A stretch of 64,000 nucleotides of DNA from NCBI RefSeq assembly GCF_030766935.1, contig NZ_JASERL010000007.1, positions 124,001-188,000 on the forward strand, given 5' to 3'. Within the stretch, counting starts at the first letter, position 1, and every line of letters starts with the position of its first letter. The position numbers were made by a program, and so were the translations under genes. Under the pieces are notes generated by a model. The model was given only the letters and a program-made list of their open reading frames with translations. It was not told where the DNA came from and searched no databases. The stretch is from Streptomyces sp. KL109B. Lineage in GTDB: Bacteria; Actinomycetota; Actinomycetes; Streptomycetales; Streptomycetaceae. Below are positions 46,812-55,014 of this stretch, piece after piece.

Positions 46812-47378
46812 ATGGAGATCAATAGCAGGGATTCGCTGGTGGCGACCCTGGAGGCGGGGGAAGAGACGGGCGAGGGCATCAAATATCTGCACTTCTGGGG
46901 ACACGCGCCGCGTAAGGACGGCTCGCTCGGGGCGAGTTGCCTCAGCCAGTGGTGGCCTTCGCCGTTCACGGTGGACGGCGTGGAGTACGCGACGGCGGAG
47001 CACTGGATGATGGCGGAGAAGGCGCGCCTTTTCGGTGACGCCGACGCGGAGCGCCGCGCGATAGCGGCCGGCCACCCTTCGCAGGCCAAGAAGGCGGGGC
47101 GGCTCGTGCGCGGTTTCGACGACGCGGTGTGGGAGCGGGAGCGGTTCGGCGTGGTCGTCGAGGGCAGCGTCCACAAGTTCGCCTCGGATCCGGCTTTGCG
47201 GGAGTTCCTGGTCGGGACGGGTGAGCGGGTGCTGGTGGAGGCGAGCCCGATGGACCGGGTGTGGGGCATCGGCCTGGCGGCGGACGACGAGGCGGCGCGG
47301 GACCCGAGACGGTGGCGGGGTTCGAACCTGCTCGGGTTCGCGTTGATGGCGGCGCGGAAGCGGTTGCGCTCGCGCTGA
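46812..47378 (+). CDS. NADAR family N-glycosidase
   Basis: 188 residues from the ATG at 46812 (MEINSRDSLVATLEAGEE); an upstream TTG at 46782 is less likely. Family signatures: YLHFWGHAP near residue 28, SQWWPSPFTVDGVEYATAEHWMMAEKARLF (split by me at residue 45-75), and the C-terminal GSNLLGFALMAARKRL. YbiA-like NADAR proteins cleave N-glycosidic bonds of riboflavin intermediates or ADP-ribosylated guanine; some pair with DarT toxins, none of which is seen here. It diverges from the aldehyde dehydrogenase across 239 bp. Confidence 0.9.
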   Translation: MEINSRDSLVATLEAGEETGEGIKYLHFWGHAPRKDGSLGASCLSQWWPSPFTVDGVEYATAEHWMMAEKARLFGDADAERRAIAAGHPSQAKKAGRLVRGFDDAVWERERFGVVVEGSVHKFASDPALREFLVGTGERVLVEASPMDRVWGIGLAADDEAARDPRRWRGSNLLGFALMAARKRLRSR

Positions 47379-47401
47379 GCGGGGGGGGGTGGGGGCCGGG
47401 T

Positions 47402-47845
47402 TCAGCCCAGGACGGCGATCGCGACACCGACCGCCGACAGCAGCCCGCCCACTCCGCAGATCAGCCCGGCGAGGGCCTGCCCGCCGTTGCTCGCGGCGCC
47501 CCGCCCGGCCCGCCGCCGGCCGACCGTGCCGAAGACGACGGCGAGCACCCCCGTCACGATCGCCACCGGCCACGCCAGGAAGCCGACCGCGGTGACGATG
47601 CCGAGGACGAGGGCGGCGACACCGAGGCCGTTGCGGGGCGGGGCGATGGGGGCGGGCCCGTACCCGTACGGCTGCCCGTATCCGTACGGCCCGTATCCGT
47701 ACGCCGGGTGCGGCGGGAGCGGGCCCGGGCCCTCGGGGCCGACCGGCGGTGGCGGCACGGGCTCGTCGGGGGCCGCGTACGGATTGACGTACCCGTACGA
47801 GGAGGGCGCGGGCGGGAGCCGCCACGGGTCGTCGCGCTCGGTCAT
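47402..47845 (-). CDS. DUF4190 domain membrane protein
   Basis: 147 residues. The N-terminal ~70 residues are a Pro/Gly/Tyr-rich low-complexity tail (GYGPYGYGQPYGYGP). Two membrane helices follow: LGVAALVLGIVTAVGFLAWP and GGQALAGLICGVGGLLSAVG, separated by a basic loop GRRRAGRGAA. This is the typical DUF4190 layout of actinobacterial membrane proteins of unknown function. The stop is 23 bp from the convergent NADAR gene, in a run of nine G bases. Confidence 0.88.
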   Translation of the reverse strand: MTERDDPWRLPPAPSSYGYVNPYAAPDEPVPPPPVGPEGPGPLPPHPAYGYGPYGYGQPYGYGPAPIAPPRNGLGVAALVLGIVTAVGFLAWPVAIVTGVLAVVFGTVGRRRAGRGAASNGGQALAGLICGVGGLLSAVGVAIAVLG

Positions 47846-47943
47846 CCGACCATGCTAGGCACCCGGCGTGCCCCCGATCTCGCCCGCATACGATGACGAG
47901 CGACCCCGATCAGCCGATCACCCAAGTTCCTGGGGAGGAATCC

Positions 47944-48999
47944 GTGAACGAGCCGAACAACCAGAGCCAGAACCCGGGCCTGCAGTCCTTCATCGCCGGA
48001 CTGCCGAAGGCGGAACTGCACGTCCACCACGTGGGCTCGGCCTCCCCCAGGATCGTCTCGGCGCTCGCCGCCCGGCACCCCGACTCCAAGGTCCCGACGG
48101 ACCCCGAGGCGCTGGCCGACTTCTTCACGTTCACGGACTTCGCGCACTTCATCCAGGTCTACCTGTCCGTGGTCGACCTGATCCGCACCCCGGAGGACGT
48201 CCGCCTCCTCACGTACGAGATCGCCCGCGACATGGCCCGGCAGAACGTGCGGTACGCGGAGCTGACCATCACCCCGTTCTCCTCCACGCGCCGCGGCATC
48301 GACGCCCGCGCCTTCATGGACGCCATCGAGGACGCCCGCAAGTCGGCGGAGGCCGAGTTCGGCACGGTGCTGCGCTGGTGCTTCGACATCCCCGGCGAGG
48401 CGGGCCTGGAGTCGGCGGAGGAGACGGCGCGGCTCGCCACGGACGACGCACTGCGCCCGGAGGGCCTGGTGTCCTTCGGCCTCGGCGGGCCCGAAGTGGG
48501 CGTGCCGCGCCCGCAGTTCAAGCCGTACTTCGACCGGGCGCGGGCGGCGGGCCTGCGCAGCGTCCCGCACGCGGGCGAGACGACGGGTCCCGAGACGGTG
48601 TGGGACGCGCTCACCTACCTGGGCGCCGAGCGCATCGGCCACGGCACGTCGTCCGCCACCGACCCGAAGCTCCTCGCGCACCTGGCCGAGCACGGCATCC
48701 CGCTGGAGGTGTGCCCGACGTCGAACATCGCGACGCGCGCGGTCCGCACGCTGGACGAGCACCCGTTGCGGACGTTCGTCGACGCGGGCGTCCCGGTCAG
48801 CATCAACTCGGACGACCCGCCCATGTTCTCCACGGACCTCAACACCGAGTACGCGGTGGCCGCCCGCCTCCTCGACCTCGACGAACACGGCATCGCCGAC
48901 CTCGCCAAGAACGCGGTCCACGCCTCCTTCCTCGACGAGATCGGCAAGGCCCGCCTCATGACGGAGATCGACACGTACACGACCAACTGGCCTCAATAG
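47944..48999 (+). CDS. Adenosine deaminase
   Basis: 351 residues from the GTG at 47944, preferred over an ATG at 47893 because GGGGAGGA lies 6 nt upstream. It deaminates adenosine (or a related purine nucleoside) to inosine. Zinc and catalytic motifs: KAELHVHHVGS (HxH; the usual LDG/LEG is VGS), VPHAGE near residue 200, ERIGHGTS, CPTSN and the metal-ligand SINSDDPP. TIM-barrel amidohydrolase of normal length, cytoplasmic. Monocistronic; ends 5 bp before a 33-bp tandem repeat array. Confidence 0.93.
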   Translation: MNEPNNQSQNPGLQSFIAGLPKAELHVHHVGSASPRIVSALAARHPDSKVPTDPEALADFFTFTDFAHFIQVYLSVVDLIRTPEDVRLLTYEIARDMARQNVRYAELTITPFSSTRRGIDARAFMDAIEDARKSAEAEFGTVLRWCFDIPGEAGLESAEETARLATDDALRPEGLVSFGLGGPEVGVPRPQFKPYFDRARAAGLRSVPHAGETTGPETVWDALTYLGAERIGHGTSSATDPKLLAHLAEHGIPLEVCPTSNIATRAVRTLDEHPLRTFVDAGVPVSINSDDPPMFSTDLNTEYAVAARLLDLDEHGIADLAKNAVHASFLDEIGKARLMTEIDTYTTNWPQ

Positions 49000-49004
49000 A
49001 CCTC

Positions 49005-49103
49005 CTCCAGCGACCGCCGGATGGGCAACTCAAGCCCCTCCAGCGACCGCCAGGTGGGCAACTCAAGCCCCTCCAGCGACCGCCAGGTGGGCAACTCAAG
49101 CCC
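49005..49103. repeat. Three tandem 33-bp repeats
   Basis: Units start at 49005, 49038 and 49071 (CTCCAGCGACCGCCAGGTGG then GCAACTCAAGCCC); units 2 and 3 are identical and unit 1 differs at a few bases. A fourth, partial unit at 49104 runs into a diverged copy of the dispersed repeat. The 33-bp unit appears to derive from the CTCAAGCCCCTCC...GGCGATT end of that element. It begins 6 bp after the adenosine deaminase stop. Confidence 0.9.
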
Positions 49104-49142
49104 CTCCGGCGATTGAGGAGCGGGGCCCGGGGCAGAGCCCCG
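49095..49142 (-). repeat. Dispersed repeat, diverged copy at array end
   Basis: Reads CTCAAGCCCCTCCGGCGATT then GAGGAGCGGGGCCCGGGGCA and GAGCCCCG, the same layout as 28146-28193 with several substitutions. The CGGGGC...GCCCCG arms form a hairpin that may terminate the adenosine deaminase transcript. Confidence 0.75.
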
Positions 49143-49187
49143 CGACCGGGCACCGGGTGACGCCCACCCGCCCCGCCCCAGGCCACA

Positions 49188-49883
49188 ATGGTGGCCATGC
49201 GCACCGTCACCGCCGTGGCCCACCGAGGCGACCCCTACCGCGTCCGCGAGAACACCCTCCCGTCCCTGCGCTCCGCGCTCGAACGGGGCGCGGACGCGGT
49301 CGAGATCGACGTCCGCCTGACCAGGGACGCCGTCCCGGCCCTCCTCCACGACGCCACCCTTGAACGCCTGTGGCAGCACGACCGCCCGCTGTCCGCGCTC
49401 TCCTACGACGAGGCGCACGGCCTCACGGACGGCGGCGTCCCCACACTGGTCGACGCCCTGGAGGCCTGCCGCGACGCCCGCGTCATGATCGACCTGCCGG
49501 GCGCCGACGCGAAGGCGATTCGCGCGGTCGTCGGCACGGTCCACGACTGCGGCGCCGACGACCGCGTCTACTACTGCGCGGGCGCCCGGACCATGCTCAA
49601 GGTCCGGGCCGCGGCCCCGTCCGCCGAGATCGCCCTCACCTGGACCTCACTCGCCCCACCCCGCCCCGGTCTCCTCGCCGCGATCACCCCCCGCTGGCTC
49701 AACTACCGTTTCCCGCTGGTGAGTCGGGACCTGGCGGCCCGGGTCCACCGCGAGGGCTACCTCCTCTCCGCATGGACCCCCGACACCAGACGCTCGATGC
49801 GCCGCCTCCTGGACCTGGGCGTGGACTCCCTCACGACGAACCGCATCGACGTCCTGACGTCCCTGCGCACGGACGAAGGCTGA
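49188..49883 (+). CDS. Glycerophosphodiester phosphodiesterase
   Basis: 231 residues (228 if the ATG at 49197 is used; neither has a strong ribosome-binding site). GDPD signatures: AHRGDPYRVRENTLPS (HRG and the metal Glu-Asn) and AVEIDVRLTRDAVPALLHDA (Glu, Asp, His) near residues 10 and 40. Late TTNRIDVLTSL closes the TIM barrel. It hydrolyses glycerophosphodiesters to glycerol-3-phosphate and an alcohol. No signal peptide, so cytoplasmic. Alone on the plus strand between the adenosine deaminase and serine hydrolase genes. Confidence 0.92.
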   Translation: MVAMRTVTAVAHRGDPYRVRENTLPSLRSALERGADAVEIDVRLTRDAVPALLHDATLERLWQHDRPLSALSYDEAHGLTDGGVPTLVDALEACRDARVMIDLPGADAKAIRAVVGTVHDCGADDRVYYCAGARTMLKVRAAAPSAEIALTWTSLAPPRPGLLAAITPRWLNYRFPLVSRDLAARVHREGYLLSAWTPDTRRSMRRLLDLGVDSLTTNRIDVLTSLRTDEG

Positions 49884-50025
49884 CGTACGCCCGCTTCCCC
49901 TAGGGGGAAGCCGGGGCAAGGCCCGGGGTCGGGATCATCCCGCAGGGCGAGCTGTCCGGCCGACGCGCGACCGAGGATGGTCGACGTCGGCCCACTCGGG
50001 CCAACTCCCGTACCAGGAGGCCCCC

Positions 50026-51186
50026 TTGAAGCGCCGTTCCGCCCTCACCCTGGCCCTGCCCACCGCCCTCGCACTCGCCTTCGGCGCCGTGGCCACAGCG
50101 GTACCGCCGGCCCAGGCCCACCCGGCCCGGGCCGGCGTGTCCCCCGCGCCCGGCGCCCCCGACGCCCAGGCCCTCACCGCGGCCCTCGCCGGCCTGCCGG
50201 ACGACGACGCCACCGCCGCCCTCCTCCGGATCGGCGGCACCGGCGGCTCCTGGCACGGGACCGCGGGCGTACGGGATCTGCGGACGCGGGAGAAGGCCCT
50301 GGAGCACGCCCGGTTCCGGGCAGGCTCGACGACGAAGGTGGTGACGGCGGCGGCGGTGCTGCGCCTGGCCGCCGAACGAAGACTGGACCTGAACGCCCCC
50401 GTCCAGCAGTACCTCCCCGCCCTCTTCCGCGACACGGCCTTCAAACGCCCCGTCTCCGTACGGCAGTTGCTCGACCACACCAGCGGCATCCAGCCCGGGG
50501 ACGGCTGGGGCGACGCGTTCGAGGACCAGTACGCGCACCGCTTCGACGTCATCACGCCCACCCAGGTCGTGACGTCGGCGCTCGCCAAGGGCCCCGCGTT
50601 CGCGCCGGGCACCCGCCAGCAGTACCTGAACATCAACTACACGCTGCTGGGCCTGCTGCTGGAAAGGGTCACGAGCCGCTCCTACGCGGAGGCGGCGAAG
50701 GAGCTGGTCCTGCGCCCGGCGGGCATGCGCGACACGTCGTTCCCCGGCACCGACCCCCGTATCCAGGGCCCGCACAACCGCGGCTACCAGTTGGTGGACG
50801 GCGAGTTCGTGGACGTCACGGATTGGGTGCAGGCGGACCGCTCGGCCGCGGGCGACATGATCTCGACGACCGCCGATCTGGAACGTCTGCTCACCGCCCT
50901 CTTCCAGGGCCGGATCGTGCCCGCCCCGCAGCTGAAGGAGATGTTCAGGCTCCCGGCCCGTATCAAGGGCGCCACGTTCAGCGCGGGCCTGCAACGGATC
51001 GAACTGAACGGCCAGGTGTACTGGGGGAAGACCGGCTCCCGCTACGGCTACAGCACGGCCGTCGCCGCCACCCGCGACCTGTCCCGCACGGTGGTCTACT
51101 CGGTCAACTCCACGGACGCGAAGGGCGAGCAGATGAACCCCGTCGCCCAGCGCATCATCGCGGCGTCAGTCAGGGACGCGTCCTGA
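50026..51186 (+). CDS. Secreted serine hydrolase (class C beta-lactamase/DD-peptidase fold)
   Basis: 386 residues from the TTG at 50026 (CAGGAGG 6 nt upstream). Sec signal peptide KRRSALTLALPTALALAFGA...AQA of about 32 residues. The penicillin-binding fold motifs are present: SxxK in AGSTTKVVTAAAV near residue 104, LLDHTSGIQ, YxN-like YLNINYTLLG near residue 205, and KTG in WGKTGSRYGYSTA near residue 335. Typical of secreted D-Ala-D-Ala carboxypeptidase or esterase-like enzymes; the substrate is not determinable. The 3' end overlaps the convergent HXXEE gene by 21 bp. Confidence 0.92.
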   Translation: MKRRSALTLALPTALALAFGAVATAVPPAQAHPARAGVSPAPGAPDAQALTAALAGLPDDDATAALLRIGGTGGSWHGTAGVRDLRTREKALEHARFRAGSTTKVVTAAAVLRLAAERRLDLNAPVQQYLPALFRDTAFKRPVSVRQLLDHTSGIQPGDGWGDAFEDQYAHRFDVITPTQVVTSALAKGPAFAPGTRQQYLNINYTLLGLLLERVTSRSYAEAAKELVLRPAGMRDTSFPGTDPRIQGPHNRGYQLVDGEFVDVTDWVQADRSAAGDMISTTADLERLLTALFQGRIVPAPQLKEMFRLPARIKGATFSAGLQRIELNGQVYWGKTGSRYGYSTAVAATRDLSRTVVYSVNSTDAKGEQMNPVAQRIIAASVRDAS

Positions 51187-51714
51187 CTTCCTGACCAGTC
51201 GCCGCGCCACCCCGTGCGACACCGCCGTCGCCGCCCCCGCCCACAGCAGCCCGGCGGCGAGGTCCCGGCCCCGGGTCGGCCGCAGCACCCCGGCGCGGCG
51301 CAGCCGGTGGCGTGCCCACAGCGTGAACGGCACGACGAGGGTGGGCGTCGTGGCCACGCCCGGGGTGTAGCCGCGGACGGCGGCAGCCTGGGCCAGGTGC
51401 ACGAGGCCGTGCAGGCCGAACCCGTCGAGCATCGCCTGGTACGTCGCGGAGCGGCCACCGCTCGCCCATCCGGCGAGGGCGCCGGCGCCGACGATCCCGG
51501 CCATCACACCGACGGCGGCGCGGAACTCCCGCTCGTCGACGCCCTCCAGGGACCGCCACACGCCCTCGGGCACCTCGGGCCACCGCTCGCGCAGCTCCGG
51601 CAGGTGCCGCCGCAGCCAGCGGGGCGCGGCGAGCACCTCCTCCGTGTCGTGCACCGCCCACGCGGCGAACAGTCCAAGCGTCACCGCCGCCCCGACCGAA
51701 TCCTTGTTCCCCAT
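51166..51714 (-). CDS. HXXEE domain membrane protein
   Basis: 182 residues. The family-defining HxxEE is in AWAVHDTEEVLAAPRW near residue 22, and the second His pair in HGLVHLAQAA near residue 103. Hydrophobic stretches (VTLGLFAAWAV; AAVGVMAGIVGAGALAGWAS; TPTLVVPFTLWA; LAAGLLWAGAATAVS) suggest four or five membrane helices. HXXEE proteins are putative membrane metal-dependent hydrolases with no known substrate. Confidence 0.88.
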   Translation of the reverse strand: MGNKDSVGAAVTLGLFAAWAVHDTEEVLAAPRWLRRHLPELRERWPEVPEGVWRSLEGVDEREFRAAVGVMAGIVGAGALAGWASGGRSATYQAMLDGFGLHGLVHLAQAAAVRGYTPGVATTPTLVVPFTLWARHRLRRAGVLRPTRGRDLAAGLLWAGAATAVSHGVARRLVRKSGRVPD

Positions 51715-51750
51715 GAGCCGATCCTAGAACGGCCTGCGCACACTCGACGC

Positions 51751-51814
51751 TCAGCGGATCAGCCGCCCGTCCTCGTCGAGGATGCCCGCGCACTCTTTCC
51801 GTATCGCCCCGTCC
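51751..51814 (-). other. Coding-like tail beyond the DNRLRE remnant
   Basis: In a third frame, immediately after the remnant, a coherent C-terminal peptide reads VEDGAIRKECAGILDEDGR followed by LIR and a stop at 51751. It looks like the end of another gene joined by deletion, possibly an acetyltransferase tail; I cannot identify it. Confidence 0.35.
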
Positions 51815-52406
51815 TCAACGCGCGTCCTGGATCGGCGTGGTGTTCCACGTGATGAAGGAGCGCGCGGTGCGCGCGGTGCCGTCGGCGTTCTTCGTGCCCG
51901 GGTTGCCGAAGTCGAGTTCGGTGTCGGTGTCGGTGGACCAGTCGACGGTCTCCCCCTGCTGCACGTACGTATCGAAGGTGTTCGACAGCGCCGAGGTGGA
52001 GGGGTCGACAGTGACCGAACCGTCCTTGTTCGCCTTGGCCTTGAGGCCCTTGGCCCGTACGGGGAGGGTATAGGCGTAGGGGCCGGCGGCCGGCCTCTTC
52101 GCGATCTCGACGAACTGCTCGAAGCCACTGCGGGTGGCCTCGACGATGACGTCGGCGCCGGGCACCGCGTCCGGGTAGCGGGCGCGGGTGCCGTCCAGTT
52201 CCGGGGCGGGCCTTGGGTACGACGGTGCCGTCGGCGCCCTCGGTGAGGGTGCCGTCCGGGTTGGCGACGGTGTGGGCGGTGGGCGTCGTCTCGTCGGTGG
52301 CGACGACCTTCTTCCCGCTCTTCTTCGCCTGGGCGATCGCCCGGGCCTTCGATCCCTTGGCGTGCTTCGCAGCCCAGGCCAGGTCGGATTCCCAGATCTC
52401 CTTCAC
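51815..52406 (-). pseudogene. Decayed fragment of a large DNRLRE/Rhs-type secreted protein
   Basis: The frame opens with a GTG at 52406, overlapping the preceding polyamine-binding gene stop (GTGA). It reads VKEIWESDLAWAAKHAKGSK and AKKSGKKVVATDETTPTAHT, then VANPDGTLTEGADGTVVPKA. Near 52201-52215 the coherent protein continues one frame over: PELDGTRARYPDAVPGADVI, then EATRSGFEQFVEIAKRP and finally TARSFITWNTTPIQDAR before a stop at 51815. ANPDGTLT, xGxxARYPDAVPGADVxVEA and the last segment match, from memory, blocks of Streptomyces wall-associated DNRLRE/Rhs proteins, but with large parts missing between. I read it as a deletion- and frameshift-damaged remnant. Confidence 0.65.
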
Positions 52407-53605
52407 AGCCCCGCGATCCTGTTCCACCGCTTCGAGAACTCCGTACGCTCCTTGGAGCTGATGTCCCGCGCGATCGCGAGCCGCGAGCGCATCCGGTCGT
52501 CCGGGAAGATCAGCGGGTCCTCGGCGAGCGCGGCGGTCTCCTTGTCCTTGGAGGAGGCGAGCACGTCCCGCGCCGCGGGCACCGGGCAGACGTAGTTGAC
52601 CCACGCGGCGAGGTCGGCGGCGACCTCCGGCTGGTAGTAGTAGTCGATCAGGCGCTCGGCGTTGGCCTTGTGGTCGGCGAGGTTGGGGATCATCAGGGAC
52701 TCGGCCCACAGTTCGGCGCCCTCCTCGGGGACGACGAACTCGATGTCGGGGTTGTCGGCCTTGAGTTGGATGATGTCGCCGCTGTACGCCTGGCAGGCGA
52801 GGACGTCCCCGCTGGACAGGTCCTTGATGTAGTCGTTGCCGGTGAAGCGGCGGATGTGCTTCGCCTTGACCAGCTTCTCGACCTGGTCGCAGACCTGGTC
52901 GAAGTCGGCGGCGGTCCACTTGGTGATGTCGACGCCGTTGCCCTGCATGAGCAGCGCGAAGGACTCGTCGAGGCCGGAGAGGAGCGTGACGCGCCCCGCC
53001 AGGTCGTCCGCCCAGAGGTCCGACACGTGCTTGATCTCGCGGCCCAGCTTGCGCTTGTTGTAGGCGATACCCGTGATCCCGGACTGCCACGGCACGGTGT
53101 ACTTGCGGCCCGGGTCGAAGGCGGGCGAACGCAGCAGCGGATCGAGGTACTTCGTGACGTTCGGCTGGTGGGCGCGGTCCATCTCCTGGACCCAGCCGAG
53201 GCGCACGAAGCGCGAGCACATCCAGTCGGAGATGACGATGAGGTCGCGGTCGGTCTTCTGGTGGTTCATCAGCGAGGGACTGATCTTGCCGAAGAACTCG
53301 TCGTTGTCGTTGATCTCTTCGGTGTACTTGACCTGGATCCCGGTCCGCTTCTCGAACGCGTCGAGGGTGGGCCGCTTGGAGGGGTTGTTGTCGTCGACGT
53401 CGATGTAGAGCGGCCAGTTGGCCCAGGTGAGCCGCTTGTCGTCGGCGGACCGGTCCTTGGCGCCGCGGTCACCGGGCGAGACGTACGCGGCGGGCACCCC
53501 GCAGCCGGCGGCGAGCGCACCCACCGCCACGGCCGCGCCACCACCGCCCAGGGCGCGCAGCAGAGAACGGCGGGTCACATGGGGGGTTACCGGGTTCGAT
53601 CTCAC
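52403..53605 (-). CDS. Second polyamine-binding lipoprotein (PotD paralogue)
   Basis: 400 residues from the GTG at 53605; a GTG at 53578 is an alternative. Twin-arginine-like TRRSLLRALGGGGAAVAVGA ends in the lipobox AAGC near residue 31. Same core as the 43673 protein: LTWANWPLYIDVDDNN, KYTEEINDNDEFFGKISPSL, RRFTGNDYIKDLSSGDVLAC and NPDIEFVVPEEGAELWAESL. No permease or ATPase lies next to it; it may share PotABC 10 kb away. Its stop overlaps the start of the decayed DNRLRE fragment, and the two-component system lies upstream. Confidence 0.9.
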   Translation of the reverse strand: MRSNPVTPHVTRRSLLRALGGGGAAVAVGALAAGCGVPAAYVSPGDRGAKDRSADDKRLTWANWPLYIDVDDNNPSKRPTLDAFEKRTGIQVKYTEEINDNDEFFGKISPSLMNHQKTDRDLIVISDWMCSRFVRLGWVQEMDRAHQPNVTKYLDPLLRSPAFDPGRKYTVPWQSGITGIAYNKRKLGREIKHVSDLWADDLAGRVTLLSGLDESFALLMQGNGVDITKWTAADFDQVCDQVEKLVKAKHIRRFTGNDYIKDLSSGDVLACQAYSGDIIQLKADNPDIEFVVPEEGAELWAESLMIPNLADHKANAERLIDYYYQPEVAADLAAWVNYVCPVPAARDVLASSKDKETAALAEDPLIFPDDRMRSRLAIARDISSKERTEFSKRWNRIAGL

Positions 53606-53688
53606 CGACTCAGCATGCGAGGGGGCGGGCCGGGCGTTCAATGGACGCTGCGTCGAGCGGGGCGGCCACCAACCGACACCTTGTCGAT

Positions 53689-55014
53689 CTACGTCCGGTC
53701 CACGTCGCGGCGCCTCGCTCCACGTGCGGTCCACGTCGCCGGGAACGTCGCCTCGACGACGAGCCCGCCCTCCGCCCCGCCCGGCCGGGCCTGTACGTGT
53801 CCGCCGTGCGCCTCGGCGACGGCCTCGACGATCGACAGGCCGAGGCCGAGGCCCTCGCGGCGCCGGGTGCGTCGGGTGCGTTCGGTGCCGAGTCGGCGGA
53901 ACGGTTCGAAGAGCGGGTCGACCTGGTCGGCGGGGACGTGCGGGCCGCTGTTGCGGACGCGCAGGACGGCGCGGCCTTCGTCCTGCCGCCCCACCCACAC
54001 CGTGACCCAACCCCCTTCCTCTTCAGGCGAGTTGTGGCGTACGGCGTTGTCGAGCAGGTTGCCGACGAGGCGCTCGACCAGGCGCCGGTCACCGAGCAGC
54101 GGCGCCGCCGCCAACTCCGTACGGATGGCGACCGGCACGTCACCGGAGGGCGGCAGCGCCTCCCGTACGACTTCGGCGAGATCCACGTACTCCCGTGTCT
54201 CCAGGCCGCGTTGGCCGCGCGCGAGCATCAGCAGCGCCTCGATGATCCGCTCCTGTTCCTCGGCCGCCGTACGCACCCGGCGGCAGGCGTCGCGCAGGGT
54301 CTCGGCGTCCGCGTCGGGGTCGTCGAGCGCCACGTCGACGACGGCCTGCTGGAAGGTGATGGGGGTGCGCAGTTCGTGGGAGACGTTGGCGACGAACCTC
54401 TTCTGCGCCTCGAAGGCGCCCTGGAGGCGGGCGAGCACGCCGTCGAACGTGTCGGCCAGGTCCTTGAGTTCGTCGCGCGGGCCGCCACTCACCGCGAGCC
54501 GTTCGTGCAGGTCGTCGGCGGAGATCCGGCGGGCCTTGTGGGTCATGGTGCGCAGCGGCGCGAGGGCCCGCCCCGCGACCAGCCAGCCCAGGGCGAGGGA
54601 GGCGAGCGCCATCAGGGCGAGCGCGATGCCGGACTCGACGAGCAGCCAGTACAGCTGCTCGTCGCGCTGCGCTTCGAGGCTCCGCTCGACGACGGCCTTC
54701 ACGGCGGGGGCGCCGACGGGCAGCGGCGCGTCCCTCGAAACGGATCCCACCTTGGTCCCGGCCCAGTTCGACGTATGGGCCACCATCGCGTACACGAAGG
54801 CCAGCAGCACCCCGGCAGCGAGTACGAACAGGCCGCTGTAGAGGAGGGTGAGCCGCCACCGGACACTGCCGCGCGGCAGCCGCCGGAACCACGGCACTCC
54901 GCGCACGGCCGGTGCGCCACTCCCGTCCGGCGCGACGCCCGCCGCACCACCAGCCGCACCACCAGCCGCATCACCCGGCATACCGCCCGATATGCCGCCC
55001 GGTATGCCGCTCAC
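53689..55014 (-). CDS. Sensor histidine kinase
   Basis: 441 residues. A Gly/Ala-rich N-terminal tail (1-45) precedes two membrane helices (LTLLYSGLFVLAAGVLLAFV; YWLLVESGIALALMALASLA) flanking a short extracytoplasmic loop of ~60 residues. A HAMP linker (RALAPLRTMTHKARRISADD), then the H box FVANVSHELRTP with the phosphorylated His near residue 232, N box LLDNAVRHN, and G boxes GLGLGLSIVEAVAEAHGG. Its start overlaps the response regulator stop by 4 bp, so they form a couple. The signal is unknown; the secreted protein encoded divergently is a candidate partner. Confidence 0.95.
   Translation of the reverse strand: MSGIPGGISGGMPGDAAGGAAGGAAGVAPDGSGAPAVRGVPWFRRLPRGSVRWRLTLLYSGLFVLAAGVLLAFVYAMVAHTSNWAGTKVGSVSRDAPLPVGAPAVKAVVERSLEAQRDEQLYWLLVESGIALALMALASLALGWLVAGRALAPLRTMTHKARRISADDLHERLAVSGGPRDELKDLADTFDGVLARLQGAFEAQKRFVANVSHELRTPITFQQAVVDVALDDPDADAETLRDACRRVRTAAEEQERIIEALLMLARGQRGLETREYVDLAEVVREALPPSGDVPVAIRTELAAAPLLGDRRLVERLVGNLLDNAVRHNSPEEEGGWVTVWVGRQDEGRAVLRVRNSGPHVPADQVDPLFEPFRRLGTERTRRTRRREGLGLGLSIVEAVAEAHGGHVQARPGGAEGGLVVEATFPATWTARGARRRDVDRT

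Noticed and set aside
47320..47345. tRNA-like GGGTTCGAACCTGC T-arm pattern
   Set aside because: It lies inside the NADAR gene, encoding its GSNLLGF motif, and no acceptor or anticodon stems can be drawn around it.
47377..47400. G-run after the NADAR gene as a G-quadruplex
   Set aside because: A single run of nine G bases plus a run of five in a short convergent gap is weak evidence in such a GC-rich genome.
49005..49115. Possible CRISPR array (33-bp periodic repeat)
   Set aside because: Units are directly contiguous without spacers and no cas genes are present; it is a simple tandem repeat.
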